Positions 28,299-38,300 of a stretch of 64,000 bases of DNA are shown here, piece after piece. The stretch is taken from NCBI GenBank assembly GCA_900541235.1, contig UQIW01000003.1, positions 57,251 through 121,250 of the forward strand. The letters run 5' to 3'. The notes beneath the pieces are model-generated. The model ran no database searches. It saw nothing but the letters and a program-made list of their open reading frames with translations, and had not been told where the DNA came from. Numbering within the stretch: the stretch's first letter is position 1; each line of letters starts with the position of its first letter. This stretch comes from an uncultured Collinsella sp. Lineage in GTDB: Bacteria > Actinomycetota > Coriobacteriia > Coriobacteriales > Coriobacteriaceae. The position numbers and the translations under genes were made by a program.

Positions 28299-28323
28299 GC
28301 CGACACAACAGAGAGGAATACCC

Positions 28324-28545
28324 ATGCGTTTCACAATCAAGACTTCCGGCCTCATGTGCGGCCACTGCGACGCCACCGTCGAGACGGCGCTGCTCAACGT
28401 AGCCGGCGTGACCGACGCCGACGCCGATCACGAGACCCAGACCGTCCAAGTGGAGTGCGCCGACACCGTGACCGCCGAGCAGCTCGCCGCCGCTGTCGAG
28501 GCCGCGGGCGAGAAGTTCCACGCCCTGTCCGTGGCCGCCGCGTAG
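28324..28545 (+). CDS. CopZ-like copper chaperone (heavy-metal-associated domain)
   Basis: A 73-residue protein consisting of one HMA domain. GLMCGHCDATVE holds the Cys-X2-Cys copper site near the N-terminus. It is expected to deliver Cu(I) to the ATPase encoded upstream. The ATG at 28324 follows AGAGGAA; the longer frame to 28213 runs through the stem-loop and is not credible. Confidence 0.9.
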   Translation: MRFTIKTSGLMCGHCDATVETALLNVAGVTDADADHETQTVQVECADTVTAEQLAAAVEAAGEKFHALSVAAA

Positions 28546-28593
28546 CAGCTACCAGAAGCATTCGACCCCATCGACCAGAAACGAGGACCCGCT

Positions 28594-28866
28594 ATGATGG
28601 CAGACCATAAATCGGTGACCCGCATGCTCAAGACGGCACGCGGTCAGATCGACGGCATCCTGCGGATGGTCGATGAGGACCGCTACTGCGTCGATATTTC
28701 CACGCAGCTCATGGCCACACAGGCGCTCCTCGCGCGCATTAACGCCGACGTGCTCAAGGCGCATATCGAGGGCTGCGTGACTTCGGCAATCGAATCGGGC
28801 GACGAAGACCTCAAAGCCGCCAAGCTCGCCGAAATCGAACGCGTCGTCGACAAACTCTCCAAGTAA
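28594..28866 (+). CDS. csoR: CsoR-family copper-sensing repressor
   Basis: A 90-residue all-helical repressor. The copper ligands are Cys32 (DRYCVDIS), His57 and Cys61 (KAHIEGC), the CsoR Cys-His-Cys set. Without copper it should bind the G-C tract palindrome at 25759-25775 and repress the operon. It is the third gene of the cluster, 48 bp after copZ. An ATG-ATG pair at 28594/28597 leaves the exact first residue open. Confidence 0.92.
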   Translation: MMADHKSVTRMLKTARGQIDGILRMVDEDRYCVDISTQLMATQALLARINADVLKAHIEGCVTSAIESGDEDLKAAKLAEIERVVDKLSK

Positions 28867-28867
28867 T

Positions 28868-28967
28868 TGGGGCATTGGGGACAGACTTCTTTGCACCGTC
28901 TTGGTATTCCGGGGACAGGTACGTTTGCACCACATTGGTGCAGATTAACCTGTCCCCCTTGCTCTAA
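28868..28967. repeat. Degenerate GGGGAC repeats
   Basis: Two GGGGACAG units (28877, 28911) followed by TTTGCACC are joined to an inverted copy (TTGGTGCAGATTAACCTGTCCCC, 28935-28957). It is a degraded cluster of the 33-nt hairpin family downstream of csoR. Confidence 0.6.
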
Positions 28968-29012
28968 ATCGGGTATAAAGGCGTGCGGCATATCGAATGA
29001 AAGGCAATTTGC

Positions 29013-29486
29013 ATGAATGACTTTATGAAGGGCCGCAATGGCGCTGACGAACTCACCATCGTGATGGGCTTCGCAGGCATTATCATCGCCATGATCGGTT
29101 CGATGGCTCGTATCCAGTGGCTCAGCTGGATTGCCATCGCCGTAATCGTGATTGGCGTGCTGCGCGGCCTGTCCAAAAATATCGATGCACGTCGCAAGGA
29201 GAACGAGGCCTTTGTCGCCGCGACTGCAAACGTACCCGGCTTGGGCAAGTTTGTAGCTAGCTTGGGCGGCGGAGCTGCAGCGGCCAACGCCTCGCGCGCA
29301 GCCGGTACTAGCAAGGAAGACTTTGAACGTGCCAAGCGCACAGCCAAGAAGATGTGGAAGGGCCGCAAGACCACGGCCTATCTCAAGTGCCCCAACTGCG
29401 GCCAGATGCTCTCCGTTCCCAAGGGCAAAGGCAAGATCCGCGTCACCTGCCCCAAGTGCCATGCCAAGATGGAGACGCGCTCATAG
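29013..29486 (+). CDS. Small membrane protein with C-terminal zinc ribbon
   Basis: A 157-residue protein. Two TM segments (ELTIVMGFAGIIIAMIGSM and WLSWIAIAVIVIGVLRGL) lie in the first 50 residues, then an Ala/Lys-rich linker, then a zinc ribbon with CPNCGQ and CPKCHA. The topology places the ribbon in the cytoplasm. I do not know the function. It has its own terminator directly downstream. Confidence 0.8.
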   Translation: MNDFMKGRNGADELTIVMGFAGIIIAMIGSMARIQWLSWIAIAVIVIGVLRGLSKNIDARRKENEAFVAATANVPGLGKFVASLGGGAAAANASRAAGTSKEDFERAKRTAKKMWKGRKTTAYLKCPNCGQMLSVPKGKGKIRVTCPKCHAKMETRS

Positions 29487-29507
29487 CCGCCATACCATGG
29501 GACAAAT

Positions 29508-29545
29508 AAAAGCCGAGGCCTCGCACTGGGACCTCGGCTTTTTCT
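29508..29545. terminator. Bidirectional terminator
   Basis: AGCCGAGG (29511-29518) and CCTCGGCT (29532-29539) form the stem, with A-runs on the left and T-runs on the right. It can end the zinc-ribbon gene on the plus strand and the amidohydrolase gene on the minus strand. Confidence 0.88.
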
Positions 29546-29593
29546 GATTATGACAAAAGGATTGTCCCTTTGTCGCATCGCCATATCGCGCGC

Positions 29594-30964
29594 TTACGCC
29601 ACGCCATCGCGGGCAAGCTCCTCGGCCAACGCCTCGGCAGGCATGGCCATAATCGCGTCGAGCTCGGCGTCCACCTCGGGAATACGCTTCACCTTGAGTT
29701 TGCGCACCAGATCACCACGGCACATCACGTGCATCGGCTCACGCAGTGCGCACAGGTCATCGAGCGGATTCTTGCGCGTCACCAGGATATCGGCGGCCTT
29801 GCCGCACTCGATTGTGCCGGTCTCGCCGCCCAGCCCCAGCAGCTCGGCATTGACCTGCGTGGCCGTATGCAGCGCGAAGGCGTTACTCACACCCACGTAC
29901 TTGGCAAAATAGGCCACCTCACGCCACATGTCGTACTGCGTCACGAACGGGCAGCTCGAGTCCGTGCCAAGGCCCACCTTAACGCCAGCTTCCAGTGCGG
30001 CACGGGCGCTCTCGATGATGCCCGAGCACACGATGTCGCCGTTCTTCTTTTGTGTATCGGTCGAATGGGTCTTTTCCGGGTCGAGCAATACAAACGGCAG
30101 CGCCGGGCTGATAGTGCAGGTAACGCTGGGCGCACGCCCCTCGAGCTGCGTGCCCGCGGTGCCACGGTACAGCTCCAGAATCTCGGACGTCAACGGAGCG
30201 CCGTGCTCAATCGTGTCAACGCCGGCCTCAAGCGCAACCTTCACACCCTCGGTACTCTCGACATGGGCCATGACCGGAAGGCCCATATCGTGCGCCGCCT
30301 TGCACGCCGCCGCGGCAACCTCCACCGGCATACGCAGCACGCCCGGCTCGCCCACCTCGGTCGCATCGAACACACCGCCCGTTACGAACAGCTTAATGAC
30401 GTCGGCACCGCGCGCATACAGGTCGCGCACCTGTTCGGCTGCCTCGGCGGGACTGTTTGCCACCTGGGCGAACAAGCCCGCACCATGGCCGCCCGGCACC
30501 GTGACGCCCGTTCCCGGCGCCACCAGGCGAGGACCTTGATACTTGCCGGCGTCGATGGCATTACGAACGGCGATGTCGGCAAACAGTGGGTCGCCCGCGC
30601 CGCGCACCGTGGTCACGCCGCTTGCCAGTTGTTGTTGGGCGCTGCCCTTAAGAATATGGCGCACGATGGCGCGCCCCACGGGATTATCGAGCTTCTTCAT
30701 CAGCGCGCCCGCATCGCCCGCCGAAACCGGCTTGCCCGAACCGCACAGATGCACATGCATATTGATGAGACCGGGCATGAGATACGCACCTGCCAGGTCG
30801 ATGACCTCGGCACCTGCAGGTGCCTGCGCCACAGCACTCGGCCCCATCCACGTGATGACACCGCGCTCAACAGTCACGGCCATATCGGGTTGCGGCTCCA
30901 TATGCTCCGAACCATCCAGGACGGTCGCATTGATAAACAACGTGGAACGATCGGCAGACGCCAT
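29594..30964 (-). CDS. Imidazolonepropionase-like amidohydrolase
   Basis: A 456-residue metal-dependent hydrolase. The first metal motif is GLINMHVHL; the barrel continues with TTVRGAGDP, a probable carboxylated lysine in ADVIKLFVTGGV, MAHVES, IEHGAP and the catalytic aspartate in GLGTDSSCP. Related enzymes act on N-acylated or prolyl dipeptides or cyclic amides; the substrate is not set by the sequence. The ATG at 30964 follows GAGGGAGGAG. No signal peptide is visible. Confidence 0.88.
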   Translation of the reverse strand: MASADRSTLFINATVLDGSEHMEPQPDMAVTVERGVITWMGPSAVAQAPAGAEVIDLAGAYLMPGLINMHVHLCGSGKPVSAGDAGALMKKLDNPVGRAIVRHILKGSAQQQLASGVTTVRGAGDPLFADIAVRNAIDAGKYQGPRLVAPGTGVTVPGGHGAGLFAQVANSPAEAAEQVRDLYARGADVIKLFVTGGVFDATEVGEPGVLRMPVEVAAAACKAAHDMGLPVMAHVESTEGVKVALEAGVDTIEHGAPLTSEILELYRGTAGTQLEGRAPSVTCTISPALPFVLLDPEKTHSTDTQKKNGDIVCSGIIESARAALEAGVKVGLGTDSSCPFVTQYDMWREVAYFAKYVGVSNAFALHTATQVNAELLGLGGETGTIECGKAADILVTRKNPLDDLCALREPMHVMCRGDLVRKLKVKRIPEVDAELDAIMAMPAEALAEELARDGVA

Positions 30965-31112
30965 ATCGAGCTCCTCCCTCGCAATTAACTTGAACATTTG
31001 TCCATTATCACCTAATGCAGCGAACTGAAGTCAAACATATCGGTTAACGGAGGGAAGAGGGGATGTGGGGGACGGAATACGTTGCAGCCCCATCCCAGCA
31101 ACATCAGGGGAA

Positions 31113-31252
31113 TGTCTCGAACTGTAACAGGTACAGGGTTATTGGGCCCCTTGATGTTACAGATCGAGACATTCGGTCGACGTTTCACCGGTTTGTCTCG
31201 ATCTGTAACAGTTACGAACTCAAATAACCTCTAAACGTTACAGATTGAGACA
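31113..31252. repeat. 59-nt palindrome family, cluster 4 (two copies)
   Basis: Copies at 31113-31171 and 31194-31252 (81-bp step), upstream of the amidohydrolase and 8 bp from the stop codon of the nuclease-like gene. The arms are TGTCTCGAACTGTAACA/TGTTACAGATCGAGACA and TGTCTCGATCTGTAACA/CGTTACAGATTGAGACA. Confidence 0.92.
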
Positions 31253-31259
31253 AAACCTC

Positions 31260-32330
31260 TCAGCGCCCATACCACCGGCATCTCCATTCCTCAGCCAAAT
31301 CAGCCCGTCGCGGAATACCCGCCAGCCTCATTTTCTCGACCAGCTTCCCCGGGTCTTTGAGTTCGTTAAACGTAAACCGAAGCACCTTATGCCCGAGCAT
31401 TGTCAGATGGGACTCCCGTTGACGTTCTGCCACGAATGGGTCGACCGACTCCCGACCCTCGCCGTTCTGCAAGGTGTACTTCCCCTTTCCGTCGAGCTCG
31501 CCGATGACACACGTCCCGTTCTCGAGCCGCCAAAAATAGTCGACGCGAAACACCTGGCTCGGATCGAGCGGGTCGCGAAACTCCACCTGCAGCTCCGGAA
31601 CCGGAAAGCCGTACGCAATAAAGAACGCTCGGAACCGAGACTCGCCGCCGTTTTCGGACAGCCCGTCCGCATACGACGCAATCACCTGTGCCCTGCGATA
31701 CCCTCGCCTGCCCTTACAATCGACGCGGAGGCGCTCGCACAAATCCCCACGCGATACGCCTTTCGCCCGCAGTGCAGAATCGGCAATCGCCAACCCGTAG
31801 GAGAACGGCGCACGCAGCAAGCAATCATCTACCGTGCGCCAAAACGGCGTCGCCCACACGCCGTCGACTTGTTCAAGCGCACCCGCCGCCTGCGGACGCA
31901 ACAGCCGACATCCTGCACTCAGCGGCACCGAGCAACCTGTCTTAACAAGATAACGCGGCCCGAGCAGATCATTCGGCACCTCCAGACCCCATATCAGTGC
32001 GGCGTCATATCCCCAAAACGCCCAATCGGGATGAAATTCCGCAAGCCCTCTGATAGTCCTCAGTGCTCGCTCCGTCAGCGTCAATGCATCCCAATCATGC
32101 TGAAAACAGAACAGGTACGGCTCGGGCTCCGCAATATCGTCGGTTCCAACATGGCGTCGCAACCACATGAGCTCGGTATTGTCATGCGTTGCGAGCAGCG
32201 TACCTTGCTCGGTCGCCTCCGTGAGCCGCGCGAGCATCCTGTTCCGCGCCAACGTGTTGCGAGTCGCATGTTTGTGTTTGAGAACGGTATTAGACACTTT
32301 CATCACCACCACGTCAGACAAATGGACCAT
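31260..32330 (-). CDS. Hypothetical protein with putative PD-(D/E)XK (DUF559-like) domain
   Basis: A 356-residue protein. The C-terminal third resembles DUF559/Vsr-type nuclease folds: FRVDYFWRLE, then GELDGKGKY, and RESHLTMLGHKVLRFTFNEL, where the spaced Asp, Glu and Lys could form a PD-(D/E)XK centre. Similar actinobacterial proteins carry an AbiEi-antitoxin-like N-terminus; here that part is only weakly recognisable. The ATG at 32330 has GGAGG about 11 bp upstream; the GTG at 32336 has better spacing and is an alternative. Clusters of the 59-nt palindrome lie 8 bp beyond its stop and 26 bp before its start. The function is unknown. Confidence 0.65.
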   Translation of the reverse strand: MVHLSDVVVMKVSNTVLKHKHATRNTLARNRMLARLTEATEQGTLLATHDNTELMWLRRHVGTDDIAEPEPYLFCFQHDWDALTLTERALRTIRGLAEFHPDWAFWGYDAALIWGLEVPNDLLGPRYLVKTGCSVPLSAGCRLLRPQAAGALEQVDGVWATPFWRTVDDCLLRAPFSYGLAIADSALRAKGVSRGDLCERLRVDCKGRRGYRRAQVIASYADGLSENGGESRFRAFFIAYGFPVPELQVEFRDPLDPSQVFRVDYFWRLENGTCVIGELDGKGKYTLQNGEGRESVDPFVAERQRESHLTMLGHKVLRFTFNELKDPGKLVEKMRLAGIPRRADLAEEWRCRWYGR

Positions 32331-32355
32331 CGTCACCGTTGCCTCCGCTGACAAA

Positions 32356-32655
32356 TGTCTTGATCTGTAACAGGAAGACCGATTTTTGGCCGCTAGATGT
32401 TACAGATCGAGATCTTTCGACACCGCGTCCAACCTTTGTCTCAATTTGTAACAGGTAGGTCGAGTTTTGGCCTGTAGATGTTACAGATTGAGACATTCCC
32501 CCAACCAGGTGCCAAACGTCTCGATCTGTAACAGTTAGACGTTCTCCAGGGCCCTAAACGTTACAGATTTAGACAAATCAGCAGCGCCCAAGCATTCGTC
32601 TCGATCTGTAACAGGTAGACCGGTTTTTTGTCCCTAAACGTTACAGATCGAGACA
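32356..32655. repeat. 59-nt palindrome family, cluster 5 (four copies)
   Basis: Copies at 32356-32414, 32437-32495, 32517-32575 and 32597-32655, with steps of 81, 80 and 80 bp: the largest array in the window. It fills the gap between two leftward genes (32331-32690). The spacers of 21-22 bp are unrelated in sequence. Confidence 0.95.
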
Positions 32656-32690
32656 AATAGACACGCGGCGGCGCTGCGACAGCCCATCCC

Positions 32691-33398
32691 TTACTCCCAC
32701 TCCTGCTCGTAGATGTTGAGCGACTTTACGTACCGCCCCTGGGCGCCCATGATGTCGCGGACCAGACGCAAGAAGAAACTGATGCACGAGGTGTCAAAGC
32801 CATCCTGCAGGTCCTCCGGATGCACCGCACCAGGCCCATCGACCGCCGTGTCACTCAGGCGTGCGATGTCATACAGATAGAGTTGTCCCGCCGTCAGCCA
32901 GACATCGTCGACGCAGGCGAGGCGCACCGCAATCGCTCCGTCGCTCCAATGCTCCTTTTGCACGATATGCGGATCGTAGACGTCAAAGCGACGGTCGGTG
33001 CGTGTGTCCTTCAGCGCGACCATACCAGTCGCAGGATCCTTGTCCAAAATGCCAAAGCGCGAGAAATACTGCGTGTCGCATACCTGCTCGAGCCGCTTGA
33101 GCGAGGCAGGCGAAAGCGATGCCGGCGGCTCATCAACATACAGCTCGAGCAGCGTCTTGCCATGGCGATAGGGGCGCTCGAAGAGCAGCCAATCGGTAAA
33201 TGCCATGTTGTAGGCCATGATTTCGTTTTGGGAAGGCTCGGTGCAATAGCCGAGCCACGGGTCGACAATGATCTCGAACTGCTCGCGCGCCGGCTCCAAA
33301 AACTGAAACTTCCGCAGCATCCAAAAATGGGCCATGTCGGCAATATCGTTGCCAACGGCTTCGGCCAGATGCGCTCGGTCTAAAACGTGGTCAGTCAC
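32691..33398 (-). CDS. Hypothetical protein
   Basis: A 235-residue soluble, acidic protein that I do not recognise. It has no signal peptide, TM segment or cysteine cluster. Trp and Tyr are frequent (IVDPWLGYCTEPSQNE, AFTDWLLFERPYRHGKTLLELYV). The GTG start at 33398 follows GAGGAGG. Its stop lies 36 bp before the four-copy palindrome array. Confidence 0.75.
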   Translation of the reverse strand: MTDHVLDRAHLAEAVGNDIADMAHFWMLRKFQFLEPAREQFEIIVDPWLGYCTEPSQNEIMAYNMAFTDWLLFERPYRHGKTLLELYVDEPPASLSPASLKRLEQVCDTQYFSRFGILDKDPATGMVALKDTRTDRRFDVYDPHIVQKEHWSDGAIAVRLACVDDVWLTAGQLYLYDIARLSDTAVDGPGAVHPEDLQDGFDTSCISFFLRLVRDIMGAQGRYVKSLNIYEQEWE

Positions 33399-33712
33399 GG
33401 CATCCTCCTCAAACTGATGAACCTCAATTTGAGCTTACGAGGAGGGTGGGCAGCCACTGTCAGCACGGACAAAATAGGCCTCCGGCTGCAAACCAACTGC
33501 TGACCAAACACTTGACGGGATGCTTGACCGAAAATGCGCACCGCAATAAAACCGCAGGTAAACATAGACGGCCAACCCGCCCTTTTGAGCCATATGCCCA
33601 CAGCCACCACAGAAACAACAGGTGACCACAGCTCAAGAAAACGCCGAATGGACACTCGCGCGTCGACAAACGAGCAAATCGGTCGCAAACCCGCAAGAAG
33701 TGTCCCCGAATG
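33399..33712. other. Untranslated region without recognised gene
   Basis: Open frames here lack ribosome sites and family motifs. A minus-strand frame near 33629 reads MVTCCFCGGCGHMAQKGG, a zinc-finger-like stretch that may be a decayed gene fragment. I see no promoter that I could defend. Confidence 0.4.
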
Positions 33713-33786
33713 CCGACCCAAAAGGAACGTCCCCAGCATGCCGGCACTTGGGGACGTTCCTTATGTGCCGGCCGTTGGGGACAGCC
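33713..33786. repeat. GGGGACGTTCCTT palindrome
   Basis: AAGGAACGTCCCC (33722-33734) and GGGGACGTTCCTT (33750-33762) are perfect 13-bp arms, followed by another CCGG-TTGGGGAC unit. It is related to the units at 14116 and 63775. It lies just downstream of gltD on that gene's strand. Confidence 0.7.
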
Positions 33787-33814
33787 CTTGACGATTCAGC
33801 TGTGGACAGCCGCC

Positions 33815-35296
<1,482 letters not shown>

Positions 35297-35301
35297 GGCA
35301 C

Positions 35302-38300
35302 TTACGCCTCCTTCTTGGTCGAAGCAACAGAGCTGGCGGTGGCGGGCGCAGCGCCAGCGACACCACCCGCCACATCAAAGCGAGCGACATCGGCGGCGTC
35401 GGCGCGACCGGTCACAATGTCAAACGCCAGCTCCTCTGCCTGCGCATGCGTCTTGCCGGCAGCCTCGGCGGCGGCGACAATCGCCAGCACGCGCTCGTAC
35501 TCGGTTGGAATGACCTTCACAAAGTGCTTGCTCATCGTCTCAAAGCTGTAGAGCAGCTTAATGCCGCGCGGGCTCTGCGTCGCGTCCACGTGCTCCTGGA
35601 CGAGCGCACGAATCTGCGCCAGCTCACCGGCCGTCGGGGCTTTAAGCTCAACGCTCTCGTGGTTCACACGGGCATCGAGCGTGCCGTACTGGTCAAAGAC
35701 GTAAGCCACGCCACCCGTCATGCCGGCGGCGAAGTTCTGCCCGACCTCGCCCAGGATGAGCGCCAGACCTCCCGTCATGTACTCGCAGCCATGGTTGCCG
35801 CAGCCCTCGACCACCACCGTGGCACCGGAGTTGCGTACGCCAAAGCGCTGGCCGGCCAGGCCGTTAATGAAGCCGCGGCCACTCGTAGCGCCAAAGAACG
35901 CAACGTTGCCCACGATGATGTTCTCGTCGAACTTGTAGGTCGCATGCGGGTTGGGGCGCACCGACACCTCGCCGCCCGAAAGGCCCTTGCCAAAGTAGTC
36001 GTTGGCGTCGCCGCACACGTTGAGCGTAATGCCGCGCGGCAGGAAGGCGCCAAAGCTCTGACCGGCCGAACCATCGCAATCGATGGTGATGGAGCCGGCG
36101 GGCAGGCCCTCGGGATGCGCCTTGGTCACCGCGTTGCCCAAGATGGTGCCCACGCAGCGGTTGACGTTGGCGATATCGGCGCGGAAGCGAATCGGACGCA
36201 GGTGCGCACGGGCATCGGCCGTATAGGGCACAAACAACGTGGAGTCGAGCGTCTTTTCGAGCTCGCTGTCCGCAGCCATCTGGGGCAGGAAGTGACGGCC
36301 GTCGGCACCCGGGATGTGGGCACCAAACTCACAGGTCGCGCTCGCCAGCACGGGCGACAGATCCAGCAGGTTAGCCTTGCGGTTGCCCGGGACCTCAATC
36401 TGGCGCAGGCACTCGGGATGGCCGACCATCTCGTCGACGGTGCGGAAGCCCAGGCTCGCCATGACCTCGCGCAGCTGCTCGGCAACAAAGAGCATAAAGT
36501 GCTCAACGTGCTCGGGCTTGCCGCGGAAGCCGCGACGCAGGCGGCAGTTTTGCGTCGCGATGCCGGCCGGGCAGGTATCCTGCTGGCAGTCGCGCTGCAT
36601 GAGGCAGCCCATCGAGATGAGCGGCATGGTCGCAAAGCCAAACTCCTCGGCACCCAGCAGGCAGGCGACGGCAACATCGGTGCCGTCCATGAGTTTGCCG
36701 TCGGCCTCGAGCACCACGCGCGAGCGCAGGCCGTTTTGCAGCAGCGTCTGCTGGGCCTCGGCAAGGCCAAGCTCCAGCGGCAGACCGGCGTGCCAGATCG
36801 AATCGCGCGCCGCAGCACCGGAGCCGCCGTTGTGGCCGCTGATCAAGATCTTGTCGGCGGCACCCTTGGCCACACCGGTGGCGATGGTGCCGACGCCGGC
36901 CTCGCTGACCAGCTTGACCGACACGCGTGCGCCGGGGTTGGCGTTCTTAAGATCGAAGATAAGCTCCGCCAGGTCCTCGATGGAGTAGATGTCGTGGTGC
37001 GGCGGAGGCGAGATCAGGCCGATGCCGGGCGTGGACTGACGGACCTCGGCGATCCAGGGGTAGACCTTCTTGCCGGGCAGGTGGCCGCCCTCGCCGGGCT
37101 TGGCGCCCTGGGCCATCTTGATCTGAATCTCAAAGGCGCTGCACAGGTAGCGGCTCGTCACGCCAAAGCGCGCGCTTGCCACCTGCTTGATGGCGGAATT
37201 CTTGGAGTCACCGTTAGCCAGCGGGGTCTCACGGCGCGGATCCTCGCCGCCCTCGCCCGAGTTGGAACGGCCGTGCAGGCGGTTCATGGCGATGGCCATG
37301 AACTCGTGTGCTTCCTTGCTGATGGAACCGTACGACATGGCGCCGGTGTTAAAGCGGCGAACGATGTTGAGCGCGGGCTCGACCTCGTCGAGTGCCACCG
37401 GGGTGCGGCCGCCGGCATCAAAGTCCAGCAGGTCGCGCAGGCGCACGGCACGGCCGGTGCGGTGCAGGCGGGCGCTGTACTCCTTAAAGGTGTCGTAGCT
37501 GTCCTCACGGCAGGCGGTCCGCAGCAAGTAGACAGTCTGCGGATCGATGAGGTGATCCTCGCCGCCGAGCGGGCGCCACTTGGTCAGACCCAACGTGGGC
37601 AGCTGATCGGGAGCCGGGCTCTTAAGGATAGCGAGCGCGGCGTCGTAGCGCTCATTCTGCTCGCGCTCGACGTCCTCGACACCCATACCGCCCACACGGC
37701 TCACCGTGCCGGCGAAGTACGCGTTGACAAACTCCGGCGTAAAGCCCACGGCCTCGAAGATCTGCGCGGAGTGGTAGCTCTGCACCGTGGAGATGCCCAT
37801 CTTGGACATGATGGAGACGATGCCGGCGGTCGCAGCCTTGTTGTAGTTGGCGATGCCCTGCTCGGCTGTCACGTCCAGATCGCCGTGCGCCGCCAAGTCG
37901 CGAATGCACGCATGCGCGTTGTACGGATAGATGCCGCTCGCGGAGTAGCCCACCAGCGCCGCAAAGTCGTGCGGGGACACGGCGTCGCCACACTCCACCA
38001 CGATGTCGGCAAAGGTACGCACGCCGGCACGGATCAGGTGGTTGTGCACGCAGCCCACGGCGAGCAGCGACGGCACGGGCACCTCGCCCGCAGCGGCACG
38101 GTCGCTCAGCACCACGATGTTCACGCCATCGCGAACCGCAGCCTCGACGTCTTCGGCAAGCTGCTTGAGCGCAGCCTGCAGCGCGCCCTCGCCGGCATCG
38201 CGGCGGTAGACGGCACGGAAACGGCGGGTCTTAAAGCCCACGCGGTCGATGGCGCAAATGCGGTCGAACTCCTCCTCGCTCAGCAGTGGGCGCTCCAGGC

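Noticed and set aside
28213..28323. N-terminal extension of the CopZ-like protein
   Set aside because: It is translated from the stem-loop between copA and copZ; the ATG at 28324 has its own ribosome site and gives a standard HMA domain.
32356..32655. Regular repeats with 21-22-bp spacers look like a CRISPR array
   Set aside because: The repeated unit is a 59-nt palindrome with a variable centre, spacers are too short, copies are scattered over seven loci and no cas gene is present.
33435..33629. Small zinc-finger-like protein on the minus strand
   Set aside because: Only one CxxC-like stretch is present, without a credible start or ribosome site; treated as a possible gene remnant.
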